Assembly (NCBI GenBank): GCA_945861305.1
Contig: CAMATW010000031.1
Span: forward strand, 1 to 31,007
Source: Bordetella parapertussis
GTDB taxonomy: Bacteria > Pseudomonadota > Gammaproteobacteria > Burkholderiales > Burkholderiaceae_C
DNA: 31,007 bases
Direction: 5' to 3'
Within the stretch, counting starts at the first letter, position 1, and each line of letters starts with the position of its first letter. The notes under the pieces were generated by a model, which saw only the letters and a list, made by a program, of their open reading frames with translations, ran no database searches and was not told the origin of the DNA. Made by a program: the position numbers and the translations under genes. Shown one piece after another: positions 15,715 through 22,760 of this stretch.

Positions 15715-17138
15715 GCAGCGCTTTGCTCGCCCAGTTGCAAACCATCGTTGGCACCGAGCATGTGCTGGCAACAGGCGACTTGTCCGGCTATGAACGTGAC
15801 TGGCGCGGTCGCATGCAAGGCAAAGCTTTGTGCGTGGTCAAACCCGCCGATACTGCGCAAGTTGCGCAAGTGGTGAAAGCCTGTGCGGCCTCAGGCGTGT
15901 CCATCGTGCCGCAAGGCGGCAACACCAGCATGGTGGTGGGTGCCGTGCCTGACAGCTCGGGTACACAGTTGGTGCTTAACTTGCAACGCATGAACCGCAT
16001 TCGCGCAGTGGACAAAGCCAACCTGACGCTCACCGCTGAAGCAGGGTGCATTTTGTTCAACGTGCAACAAGCCGCTACCGATGCGGGCTTGCTTTTTCCT
16101 CTCAGTTTGGCGTCTGAGGGCACATGCACCATTGGCGGTAACTTGGGCAGCAACGCCGGTGGCACCCAAGTGCTGCGCTATGGCAATGCCCGCGACCTCT
16201 GTCTGGGGTTGGAAGTGGTCACGCCTGAAGGCGAGGTGTGGCATGGCCTCAGTGGCTTACGCAAGGACAACACCGGCTACGACTTGCGGGATATGTTCAT
16301 TGGCAGCGAAGGCACCTTGGGGGTCATCACCGCCGCCACGTTGAAGCTCTACCCCCAACCCGCGGCAGAGCTCACCGCATGGGCAGCCGTGCCTTCTATG
16401 CAAGCCGCGGTGCAGTTGCTGAGCTTGGCGCAGCAGCACTTGGGTGCAGGCCTCACAGGCTTTGAGGTGATGGGGCAATTTGCTTTGCATTTGGTCAACA
16501 CCCATTTCCCTATTCTCAATGTGCCGCTGTGGCAAACCGTGCCTTATTGCGTATTGCTGTCGCACAGCGATACCGAAAGCGAGGCGCATGGCAATGCCCA
16601 GCTTGAGCGCTTGCTGGAAGCCGCGTTAAGTGATGGCTGTGCCAGCGATGCGGTGGTGGCCAGCAGCTTGGCGCAGGGTCGGCAGTTGTGGCAGGTGCGC
16701 GAGAGCATCAGCTCGGCGCAAGCGGCGGAAGGCTTGAATATCAAGCACGATATTTCACTGCCCGTTTCGGCCATTCCTGAATTTGTGGCGCACACCGACG
16801 CAATGCTGGCAAATCAGTTTGAGGGAGTGCGCTTGGTGAATTTCGGGCACTTGGGCGACGGCAATTTGCACTACAACGTGCAATGCCCCGCAGGCACAGA
16901 CGCCTCGGCTTTTTTGGCGACACAAGAGCACCGCATCAATACGCTGGTGTACGACGCGGTGATGAAGTTTGGTGGCTCCATCAGCGCCGAGCATGGTGTG
17001 GGCAGCTTGAAAGCTGACACCCTGCACCTTTACAAAGACCCCGTGGCGCTGCAACTCATGCGAAGCATCAAGCAGGCTATTGACCCGCAAAATGTGATGA
17101 ATCCGGGACGGATATTGGCGAAAAAAAATCCACCCTGA
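15711..17138 (+). CDS. FAD-binding oxidase, D-2-hydroxyacid (hydroxyglutarate/lactate) dehydrogenase type
   Basis: The 475-residue protein is a GlcD/D2HGDH-type flavoprotein. The PCMH FAD-binding domain (about 40-220) has VSIVPQGGNTSMVVGAVPD, SEGTCTIGGNLGSNAGGTQVLRYG split over two strands, and IGSEGTLGVITAATLKLYP. The C-terminal FAD-oxidase domain has LVNFGHLGDGNLHYN (the HxGDGNxH metal site) and SISAEHGVGSLK. Such enzymes oxidise D-2-hydroxyglutarate, D-lactate or related acids; the exact substrate is not readable. The start at 15711 overlaps the DUF2069 stop (ATGA), and an earlier in-frame ATG lies inside that gene. The codons for the last residues (about KKNPP) form the left arm of the terminator. 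Confidence 0.92.
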   Translation: MSSALLAQLQTIVGTEHVLATGDLSGYERDWRGRMQGKALCVVKPADTAQVAQVVKACAASGVSIVPQGGNTSMVVGAVPDSSGTQLVLNLQRMNRIRAVDKANLTLTAEAGCILFNVQQAATDAGLLFPLSLASEGTCTIGGNLGSNAGGTQVLRYGNARDLCLGLEVVTPEGEVWHGLSGLRKDNTGYDLRDMFIGSEGTLGVITAATLKLYPQPAAELTAWAAVPSMQAAVQLLSLAQQHLGAGLTGFEVMGQFALHLVNTHFPILNVPLWQTVPYCVLLSHSDTESEAHGNAQLERLLEAALSDGCASDAVVASSLAQGRQLWQVRESISSAQAAEGLNIKHDISLPVSAIPEFVAHTDAMLANQFEGVRLVNFGHLGDGNLHYNVQCPAGTDASAFLATQEHRINTLVYDAVMKFGGSISAEHGVGSLKADTLHLYKDPVALQLMRSIKQAIDPQNVMNPGRILAKKNPP

Positions 17139-17150
17139 GGTGGTTTTTTT
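17122..17150. terminator. Bidirectional intrinsic terminator overlapping the end of the FAD oxidase gene
   Basis: CCACC (17130-17134), loop CTGA and GGTGG (17139-17143) form the GC core. Seven T's follow to 17150 and a run of A's precedes it, extending the stem. The stop codon TGA (17136-17138) is in the loop. On the opposite strand the A-run becomes the U-tract for the convergent outer-membrane pseudogene that ends at 17167. Confidence 0.9.
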
Positions 17151-17166
17151 GTAGATCGGTTGAAAC

Positions 17167-17772
17167 TTAAAACTTCATGCCAATACCGATGGTACCCAAG
17201 GTGGTGGAGCTTTCAAGCTTTACGGTAAGGTCTTTTGGGGGGGTAAAGGTTTTGTAACTAACCTTCATGAATTCCACCTGAACGAACTTGCTCTTATCCA
17301 ACATATGACGCAAACCAACACCATAGCCAGTGCCGCTAATGGATTTGCTGAAACTATTCGATGCAGGCTTTGACGAGACAGCAAATTTCCCTTTTTCGAC
17401 AGAAATTTTGCCGTATAAAAGCGTGTTATCACTCAAGAGTGAACCTGGTTCGAGATAAAAAGAATATTGATTTTTAATATTTAGGGTGTCTGTAGCAACT
17501 TTATTGTCATAACCGGTACCAGATTTGCTTTTGCCCAATGAATAATTCAAACCAAAACCAATGACTGAAGAACTAGACAGCTCTAATCCATAAGCGCCTT
17601 GTACAGACCCACCCCAGTTATCATCACCAAGTTGCCCTTCTCTGGCGATTTATGTGCGTGATGAAACTGTAGAAAGATTCACTGCACCGGACACACCTGT
17701 GAAGTTAGACACTTGGGCAGAGGCCAAGCCGGTAGTACCAATGAGCAGCAAGCAAGCAAAAAGTTTTTTCAT
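17167..17772 (-). pseudogene. Outer-membrane beta-barrel protein gene interrupted by one in-frame stop
   Basis: Reading from the ATG at 17772, which has AGGAAA upstream, gives a signal peptide (MKKLFACLLLIGTTGLASAQ). The frame then continues VSNFTGVSGAVNLSTVSSRT to a TAA at 17652-17650 (codon 41). The same frame then continues undisturbed for 160 more residues, starting IAREGQLGDDNWGGSVQGAYG, to the stop at 17167. The continuation has alternating polar/hydrophobic strands and ends in the aromatic GIGMKF, the usual barrel-assembly signal. The whole would be about 200 residues, like small opacity/OmpW-type barrels. There is one lesion and no other decay, so it is a recent mutation, a sequencing error or a readthrough case. 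The stretch is clearly more AT-rich than its neighbours. Confidence 0.8.
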
Positions 17773-17893
17773 TAAATTTCCTGTTAATTTTGTCAAAGAC
17801 AAATAATAATTTACCATTTTTGATGAATATCTTTTGAGTTAATTGATTTTTTGGGCTGTCTTAGATGTTTTATGGCAACATCTTTAATACTTC

Positions 17894-17915
17894 ATCTGAT
17901 GCATATACATCAGAT
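17894..17915 (+). promoter_or_regulatory. Inverted repeat upstream of vapB, probable autoregulatory operator
   Basis: A perfect 8-bp inverted repeat, ATCTGATG (17894-17901) and CATCAGAT (17908-17915) with spacer CATATA, ends 11 bases before the vapB ATG. VapB or VapBC complexes commonly repress their own promoter by binding such dyads. The AT-rich spacer could be part of a -10 box. The rest of the 154-base gap (17773-17926) is AT-rich and should hold promoters for both divergent genes. I cannot place them more exactly. Confidence 0.6.
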
Positions 17916-17926
17916 AAAATTGGTTC

Positions 17927-18193
17927 ATGCGTACAACTCTAGACCTTGATGATGACGTCCTTGCCGCCGCCAAATCTTTGGCCAAAGCGGCCAACACCAC
18001 GGCTGGGCGTATCATTTCTGACACCATGCGCCGTGCGATTCAAAACGGCTTGGCCCAACCACAGTCATCCATGGCTGGCTTACACGTCGCAGAGCCACAA
18101 GCGGTTTATGGTTTTGCACCGCTGACAACGGCAGGGCAGAACATCGTGACCCCTGACATGGTGCGCGCTTTGCGGGACGAGTTGGGCGAATGA
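17927..18193 (+). CDS. vapB: VapB-type antitoxin
   Basis: This 88-residue protein starts MRTTLDLDDDVLAAAKSLA. This is the ribbon-helix-helix-like N terminus of VapB antitoxins, with a strand (TTLDLD) and two helices to about residue 45. The C-terminal part (about 45-88), rich in small and polar residues, would wrap around the toxin. No Shine-Dalgarno is seen before the ATG, but the position matches relatives. It overlaps vapC by ATGA, the standard antitoxin-first order. The pair sits in a short AT-rich patch beside a broken membrane protein gene, in keeping with mobility of such modules. Confidence 0.88.
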   Translation: MRTTLDLDDDVLAAAKSLAKAANTTAGRIISDTMRRAIQNGLAQPQSSMAGLHVAEPQAVYGFAPLTTAGQNIVTPDMVRALRDELGE

Positions 18194-18624
18194 CGCCCCG
18201 CGCTTTGTTGGACACCAGCGTTCTGATCGCACTGCTGGACGCCAGCCATATCCACCACACGCTGTGTACCCAATGGCTCGCCAATTACCAAGGGGGCTGG
18301 GCCAGTTGCCCCATCACACTGAATGGCTGTGTACGCATCATGGCGCAGCCGTCCTACCCTAACCGCCTGCCCATGCAAACCGTGGTCGCTGGCTTGCAAC
18401 AAGCCATGCTTGATCCCATTCATGAGTTTTGGGCTGATGAGATCAACCCCTTGCAATCCGATGCGCTGAACTGGTCGCGCATACTGCGCCCGACTGACAT
18501 CACCGACGCTTATTTGTTGTCCTTGGCGGTGACCAAGCAAGCGTGCTTGGTCAGTTTGGATCAGGGAATCGCTTTGTCGTGGGTGGTAGGGGCAGAAAAA
18601 AACCACCTGTTGCAATTGCTTTAA
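18190..18624 (+). CDS. vapC: VapC-type PIN-domain toxin ribonuclease
   Basis: The 144-residue protein is a PIN-domain RNase. The first acidic residue is D8 in ALLDTSVLIALLDASHIHH. Later acidic residues are in PTDITDAYLLSLAV (D103, D106), and D124 is in ACLVSLDQGIA. In most PIN domains a glutamate follows the second strand. Here the matching segment reads CPITLNGCVRIMAQPSYPN with leucine; this is not exceptional in the subgroup that resembles the mycobacterial VapC proteins. It would be neutralised by the upstream VapB, and the two genes overlap by ATGA. Its RNA target cannot be read from the sequence. Confidence 0.87.
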   Translation: MTPRALLDTSVLIALLDASHIHHTLCTQWLANYQGGWASCPITLNGCVRIMAQPSYPNRLPMQTVVAGLQQAMLDPIHEFWADEINPLQSDALNWSRILRPTDITDAYLLSLAVTKQACLVSLDQGIALSWVVGAEKNHLLQLL

Positions 18625-18673
18625 GTTCTTTGAACTTGGGCGTCTTTACAAATGCGACTCCTTCGGTATTAGG

Positions 18674-18708
18674 TATGACTGCCACGGCCCTGCGGGCCTC
18701 GCAGTGAC
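18674..18708. repeat. Possible member of the widespread GTCATTGCGAGG-type palindromic repeat, between vapC and thyA
   Basis: On the minus strand the segment reads GGTCACTGCGAGG, then CCCGCAGGGCCGTGGCAGTC. This is one or two changes from the common bacterial interspersed palindrome GTCATTGCGAGG...CGTGGCAATC. It contains the perfect stem GGCCC-TGC-GGGCC (18686-18698). Its minus-strand translation HCEARRAVAV is like the spurious peptides often predicted from that repeat. A small AAGTTC/GAACTT stem (18623-18637) lies just upstream, over the vapC stop. Family membership is from memory, not from a search. Confidence 0.5.
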
Positions 18709-18737
18709 CAGAAGCAAGCCCCTTAAACTCTCTCCCC

Positions 18738-19580
18738 ATGCACTCCCCTGCCCCCCACCCCATCCCCACGCCCTACGAAGACTTCATGCGCCATGTGTAC
18801 ACGCATGGGGTGGAAAAGTCTGACCGCACCGGCACCGGTACGCGCAGCGTGTTTGGCCATCAAATGCGCTTTGACTTGCGCCAAGGTTTTCCACTGGTCA
18901 CCACAAAAAAGGTGCACCTGAAATCCATCATCGTTGAGTTGCTGTGGTTCCTCACCGGTTCGAGCAACAACAACTGGCTGACCGAGCGCGGTTGCACCAT
19001 TTGGGACGAATGGGCCCGCGAAGATGGCGACTTGGGTCCGGTGTACGGCGTGCAGTGGCGCAGTTGGCCCACGCCCGAGGGCGGTCACATCGACCAAATC
19101 ACCGAGGTCATCAAGACCTTGAAGACCAACCCCGATTCGCGCCGCATCATCGTGAGCGCTTGGAACGTGGCTGACCTGTCCAAAATGGCCTTGATGCCCT
19201 GCCACGCCTTTTTTCAGTTTTACGTGGCACCGCCCACCACCGCCGGTGGCAGAAGGCAACTGAGTTGCCAACTCTACCAACGAAGCGCCGACATTTTTTT
19301 GGGTGTGCCGTTCAACATCGCCAGCTACGCGCTGCTGACCCACATGGTGGCGCAGCAATGCGACCTCGAGGTGGGCGACTTCATTTGGACCGGCGGCGAC
19401 TGTCACATCTACAGCAACCACCACGAGCAGGTGGAATTGCAACTCTCGCGCTCGCCCTTCCCTGCGCCCACGCTGCACATCCAGCGCAAACCCGAAACCA
19501 TCTTCGACTACCAGTTTGAAGACTTCGAGGTGCGTGACTACCAATGCCACCCCGCCATCAAAGCACAGGTGGCGGTGTAA
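18738..19580 (+). CDS. thyA: Thymidylate synthase
   Basis: The 280-residue enzyme methylates dUMP to dTMP using methylene-tetrahydrofolate. Key blocks are [62 protein letters not shown] with catalytic Cys155, [21 protein letters not shown] and DCHIYSNH. It is longer than the 264-residue enteric enzyme because of an N-terminal extension and a short insertion (about [10 protein letters not shown]) after QFYVA. Both look usual for this bacterial family. No Shine-Dalgarno precedes the ATG at 18738. The stop TAA shares bases with the folA start (TAATG), coupling it to the enzyme that regenerates its folate. Confidence 0.96.
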   Translation: MHSPAPHPIPTPYEDFMRHVYTHGVEKSDRTGTGTRSVFGHQMRFDLRQGFPLVTTKKVHLKSIIVELLWFLTGSSNNNWLTERGCTIWDEWAREDGDLGPVYGVQWRSWPTPEGGHIDQITEVIKTLKTNPDSRRIIVSAWNVADLSKMALMPCHAFFQFYVAPPTTAGGRRQLSCQLYQRSADIFLGVPFNIASYALLTHMVAQQCDLEVGDFIWTGGDCHIYSNHHEQVELQLSRSPFPAPTLHIQRKPETIFDYQFEDFEVRDYQCHPAIKAQVAV

Positions 19581-20065
19581 TGCCTTTGCACCTGATCTAC
19601 GCTCGCTCACGCAACCATGTAATTGGCAAAAACGGCGACTTGCCTTGGCATTTGCCAGAGGACTTGGCGCATTTCAAACGCACCACCTTGGGCCAAGCGG
19701 TGGTGATGGGGCGCATTACTTGGGAGTCCATCCCAGAGAAATTTCGCCCCCTGCCAGGCCGTAAAAATGTGGTGGTATCTAGACAAGCCGACTACCCCGC
19801 CACAGGCGCCAGTGTGGTGCCCTCGTTGCAAGCCGCACTGGCCATGTTCCCGCCCGATGAAGTGGTGTGGTTGATAGGCGGGGCGCAGCTCTATGCGCAA
19901 GCCCTGCCCTTGGCTTCTCAGTTAGTAGTGACTGAGATTGACGCCGACTTTGAAGGTGATGCGTTTGCGCCTATCTTGGGCTCTGAATGGCATGAGGCCG
20001 AACGCAGTCAACACATATCAGCGCAGGGCTTGGCTTACAGTTTGGTGACTTTGGAGCGCAAATGA
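19580..20065 (+). CDS. folA: Dihydrofolate reductase
   Basis: The 161-residue enzyme reduces dihydrofolate produced by ThyA. The motifs HLIYARSRNHVIGKNGDLPWHLPEDLAHFKRTT (catalytic acidic residue in PEDL), VVMGRITWESIPEKFRPLPGRKNVVVSR and WLIGGAQLYAQALP (NADPH-binding glycine pair) are all present. The start at 19580 is taken because MPLHLIYA aligns with the family N terminus and the ATG overlaps the thyA stop. An in-frame ATG at 19544 lies inside thyA. It overlaps xth by ATGA. Confidence 0.96.
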   Translation: MPLHLIYARSRNHVIGKNGDLPWHLPEDLAHFKRTTLGQAVVMGRITWESIPEKFRPLPGRKNVVVSRQADYPATGASVVPSLQAALAMFPPDEVVWLIGGAQLYAQALPLASQLVVTEIDADFEGDAFAPILGSEWHEAERSQHISAQGLAYSLVTLERK

Positions 20066-20835
20066 AACTTGCCACTTGGAACGTCAACTCCCTGACTGTG
20101 CGTTTGCCGCAAGTGCTCGACTGGCTGTCTGCACAAACCGAGCACGGCGGGATCGATGTGCTGGCCTTGCAAGAAACCAAAACCACCGATGACAAATTCC
20201 CTCAAACCGAAATTGAAACTGCCGGCTACCACGTCGCCTTCTTCGGCCAAAAAACCTATAACGGCGTAGCGCTGATTGCCCAACACCCTATTTCTGACGT
20301 GATACACAACATCCCAGGTTTCGCCGACGACATGGCCCGTGTGATCACCGCCACTGTCAATGGTGTGCGTGTGGTGGGCGCGTATTTTCCCAACGGCCAA
20401 GCGCCAGATAGCGACAAGTTTGTTTACAAAATAGCGTGGCTGACGGCCTTGCAAGCCTTTATCAAAGACGAACTGACCCGCCACGACAAACTGGTGTTGA
20501 TGGGTGACTACAACATCACCTGGGACGACTTGGATGTATGGGACCCCGTCGCAATGGCTGGCACCATTCACTGCACCGACGAGGAACGTGCGCACTTCAA
20601 GGCCCTGCTAGACCTGGGTCTGACAGATGCCTTCAGACTGTTCGAGCAAGCCCCGAAAAGCTACTCTTGGTGGGACTACCGCGAGTTCGCCTTTAAACGC
20701 AACCGTGGTTTGCGAATCGATCACATCTTGGTGTCCACAGAGCTGGTGAAAAGCGTGAGCGCCTGCGTGATCGACAAAGCCCCACGCAAAAACGAACGCC
20801 CCAGCGACCACACACCCGTCATCGTTACCCTATGA
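20062..20835 (+). CDS. xth: Exodeoxyribonuclease III
   Basis: The 257-residue protein is an ExoIII/AP-endonuclease of the EEP superfamily that incises abasic sites in base-excision repair. Visible are KLATWNVNSLTVRLPQVLDWL, DVLALQETKT with the metal-binding Glu38, GYHVAFFGQKTYNGVALI, MGDYNITWDDLDVWDP, DAFRLF...YSWWDYR, RGLRIDHILVS and the C-terminal NERPSDHTPVIVTL. Its stop (TGA, 20833-20835) overlaps the ATG of the following lipoprotein. It is directly followed in frame by AAT TAA from the palindromic repeat, giving a tandem stop. Confidence 0.96.
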   Translation: MKLATWNVNSLTVRLPQVLDWLSAQTEHGGIDVLALQETKTTDDKFPQTEIETAGYHVAFFGQKTYNGVALIAQHPISDVIHNIPGFADDMARVITATVNGVRVVGAYFPNGQAPDSDKFVYKIAWLTALQAFIKDELTRHDKLVLMGDYNITWDDLDVWDPVAMAGTIHCTDEERAHFKALLDLGLTDAFRLFEQAPKSYSWWDYREFAFKRNRGLRIDHILVSTELVKSVSACVIDKAPRKNERPSDHTPVIVTL

Positions 20836-21227
20836 AATTAATCGGGGTCAGATTCCAATTAATTTTCTTCTTGGGCTTGAGCGCTTGTGCGACCGAGCAA
20901 TGGAAAATGTCCGAGGCGCAATGCCATATGCAAGCGCTGCCCATCTTTCCTGTCGCTACCGAGCAGCGCTGGGTGCATGAATTGCCACCCATGCCCTTTA
21001 TCCAGAAATGCGTTCAGGTCAGTTACAAAGACAAAGACGGCAAAAAATTGGTGCGCAATGAATGCAATTTGATGCCCTTGATGGCCATGCCCCGCTTGGA
21101 AACCATTGACCTGAACCAGAAAGCCCGCAATGACTATGTTCGCAGTTGTGCACAGCAAAACTGCTTTCAGACCTATGGCAACACTGAGTGCAAATTGCCG
21201 CCATCAGAGGCGATACCCAAGCCTTAA
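20832..21227 (+). CDS. Small cysteine-rich putative lipoprotein, signal peptide partly encoded by a repeat
   Basis: The 131-residue protein begins with a short lipoprotein signal: basic n-region (K2, R7), hydrophobic LIFFLGLSA, and lipobox LSAC with Cys19. The mature part has several further cysteines (in AQCHM, IQKCVQVSY, RNECNL, RSCAQQNCFQ, NTECKL), which suggests disulfides in the periplasm. I do not recognise the family. The ATG overlaps the xth stop as ATGA. Codons 3 to 11 are the 29-bp palindromic repeat, so part of the signal peptide was supplied by the repeat. An older start may have been replaced, and expression is uncertain. It converges on ntrC with a 9-base gap. Confidence 0.65.
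   Translation: MKLIGVRFQLIFFLGLSACATEQWKMSEAQCHMQALPIFPVATEQRWVHELPPMPFIQKCVQVSYKDKDGKKLVRNECNLMPLMAMPRLETIDLNQKARNDYVRSCAQQNCFQTYGNTECKLPPSEAIPKP
20836..20864 (+). repeat. Interspersed GGGGTCAG-core palindromic repeat, copy 3 (complete)
   Basis: The copy reads AATTAATCGGGGTCAGATTC, then CAATTAATT: 29 bp with arms that pair (AATTAAT-x-GG with CC-x-ATTAATT) around a 9-base loop, followed by TTTC. It directly follows the xth stop codon in the phase AAT TAA, like the other two copies relative to their upstream genes. Here it is also read as residues 3-11 of the downstream lipoprotein. Confidence 0.9.
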
Positions 21228-21236
21228 AACCGGGTT

Positions 21237-22715
21237 TTACTCTAGACCCAGTTCTTGGATTTTGCGGGTGATGGTGTTGCGGCCAATGCCCAACTTGTGC
21301 GCCGCATCGATGCGACGCCCACGGGTGTGCGCCAAAGCAGTTTGAATCAGCGAGGCTTCAAAGCGACGTGTCATCTCGTCCCACACATCTACCCGGCCAG
21401 AGGCCAACAATGACATGGCCTCGGCCTCTAGGCCGGCTTGCCAGTTCTCTCCCGGCGCATTCAGCACCACCGGCATGGTCGCAGGTGCAGCATATTCACT
21501 TGGGGCTAAACCTGTCGAACCCATGCCCACGCCCGCGCTGGCGTGGCCGTTGATGGCGAGCACTTCAGGGGGCAAGTCTTTGGGCTCGATAGCTTGGGCT
21601 GGGGCCATGACGGTGAGCCAATGGCAGATGTTTTCAAGCTGTCGCACATTCCCAGGAAAGGCAAAGTTTTGCAGCAACTCAATGGACGAGTCAGAAATAC
21701 GCTTGGCCTCCACGCCAAGTTGCTGAGCGCTTTGCTGCAAAAAATGGCGGGTTAAGACGGGTATGTCTTCACGTCGCTCACGCAAAGGCGGCAGGCGCAA
21801 ACGGATGACGTTCAATCGATGGAACAAATCCTCGCGGAATGCACCTTCTTGGACACGTTGTTCCAGGTTTTGGTGCGTGGCGGCAATCACACGCACATTG
21901 GTTTTGATGGCGCTGTGGCCACCCACGCGGTAAAAACTGCCGTCCGACAACACCCGCAACAAGCGGGTTTGCAAGTCGAATTTCATGTCGCCGATTTCAT
22001 CCAAAAACAGTGTGCCGCCATCGGCTTGCTCGAAACGCCCACGGCGCATGGCTTGTGCGCCTGTGAACGCACCACGCTCGTGGCCAAAGAGTTCGCTTTC
22101 CAGCAAATCTTTGGGAATGGCGGCGGTGTTGATGGCCACAAACGGGCCATCGGCGCGTTGCGAATGCTTGTGCAACGCCCGGGCGACCAACTCTTTGCCC
22201 GAGCCCGATTCACCCGTGATCATGACGGTGACATTGCTTTGGCTTAGACGCCCAATGGCACGAAACACATCTTGCATAGCAGGCGCTTGCCCCAGCATTT
22301 CAGGTGTACTGTCCACATTGGTGGCGCTGGTTTGTTCGCGCTGACTTTCTTCAACTGCACGGCGAATCAACTCAATCGCTTTGGTCAGGTCAAAGGGCTT
22401 GGGCAGGTATTCAAACGCTCCACCTTGGAAGGCCGAGACCGCGCTGTCTAAGTCGGAGTAGGCGGTCATGATGATGACGGGCAGGCCAGGCAAACGCGCT
22501 TTGACTTGGGAGAGTAAATCAAGGCCTGAACCACCGGGCATACGGATGTCACTCACCAGCACTTGGGGCGCTTCTTCGGGTATCACCCCATCCAGCGCTT
22601 GCAGTACTTCACGCGGGTGGGTGAAGCTGCGAGTGGGCAGGCCTTCTCGCATCAAGGCTTTTTCCAGCACGAAGCGGATGGACTGGTCGTCGTCAACAAT
22701 CCAAATGGGTTTCAT
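21237..22715 (-). CDS. ntrC: Nitrogen regulation response regulator NtrC (GlnG), sigma-54 activator
   Basis: The 492-residue protein has the receiver domain (1-120, phospho-acceptor D56 in LVSDIRMPGGSG). The AAA+ sigma-54 interaction domain (about 140-380) has Walker A GESGSGKE at 168-175, the sigma-54 contact loop GAFTGA at 215-220 and GGTLFLDEIGDM. The Fis-type helix-turn-helix is at the very C terminus (GRRIDAAHKLGIGRNTITRKIQELG). It activates nitrogen-regulated promoters when phosphorylated by NtrB. It follows ntrB with a 45-base gap. Candidate binding dyads lie upstream of glnA at 25950-25966 and 26000-26016. A linker of about 80 residues before the HTH is variable. Confidence 0.96.
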   Translation of the reverse strand: MKPIWIVDDDQSIRFVLEKALMREGLPTRSFTHPREVLQALDGVIPEEAPQVLVSDIRMPGGSGLDLLSQVKARLPGLPVIIMTAYSDLDSAVSAFQGGAFEYLPKPFDLTKAIELIRRAVEESQREQTSATNVDSTPEMLGQAPAMQDVFRAIGRLSQSNVTVMITGESGSGKELVARALHKHSQRADGPFVAINTAAIPKDLLESELFGHERGAFTGAQAMRRGRFEQADGGTLFLDEIGDMKFDLQTRLLRVLSDGSFYRVGGHSAIKTNVRVIAATHQNLEQRVQEGAFREDLFHRLNVIRLRLPPLRERREDIPVLTRHFLQQSAQQLGVEAKRISDSSIELLQNFAFPGNVRQLENICHWLTVMAPAQAIEPKDLPPEVLAINGHASAGVGMGSTGLAPSEYAAPATMPVVLNAPGENWQAGLEAEAMSLLASGRVDVWDEMTRRFEASLIQTALAHTRGRRIDAAHKLGIGRNTITRKIQELGLE

Positions 22716-22760
22716 TGCAGTACTTCACCTTGTCTCATGCGCCAAAGCGCTTTACTCTGG

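Noticed and set aside
18551..18769. Minus-strand 72-codon frame with the peptide HCEARRAVAV
   Set aside because: It overlaps vapC and thyA, and its only familiar part is the translation of the palindromic repeat, a known source of false genes.
19235..19262. Short insertion in ThyA ([10 protein letters not shown]) as an inserted element
   Set aside because: It is in frame within otherwise perfect sequence, and an insertion at this point is, to my knowledge, usual in ThyA of related Burkholderiales.
18723..19610. Minus-strand open frame of 295 codons opposite thyA
   Set aside because: thyA on the plus strand is unambiguous; the antisense frame reflects codon bias of the sense gene.
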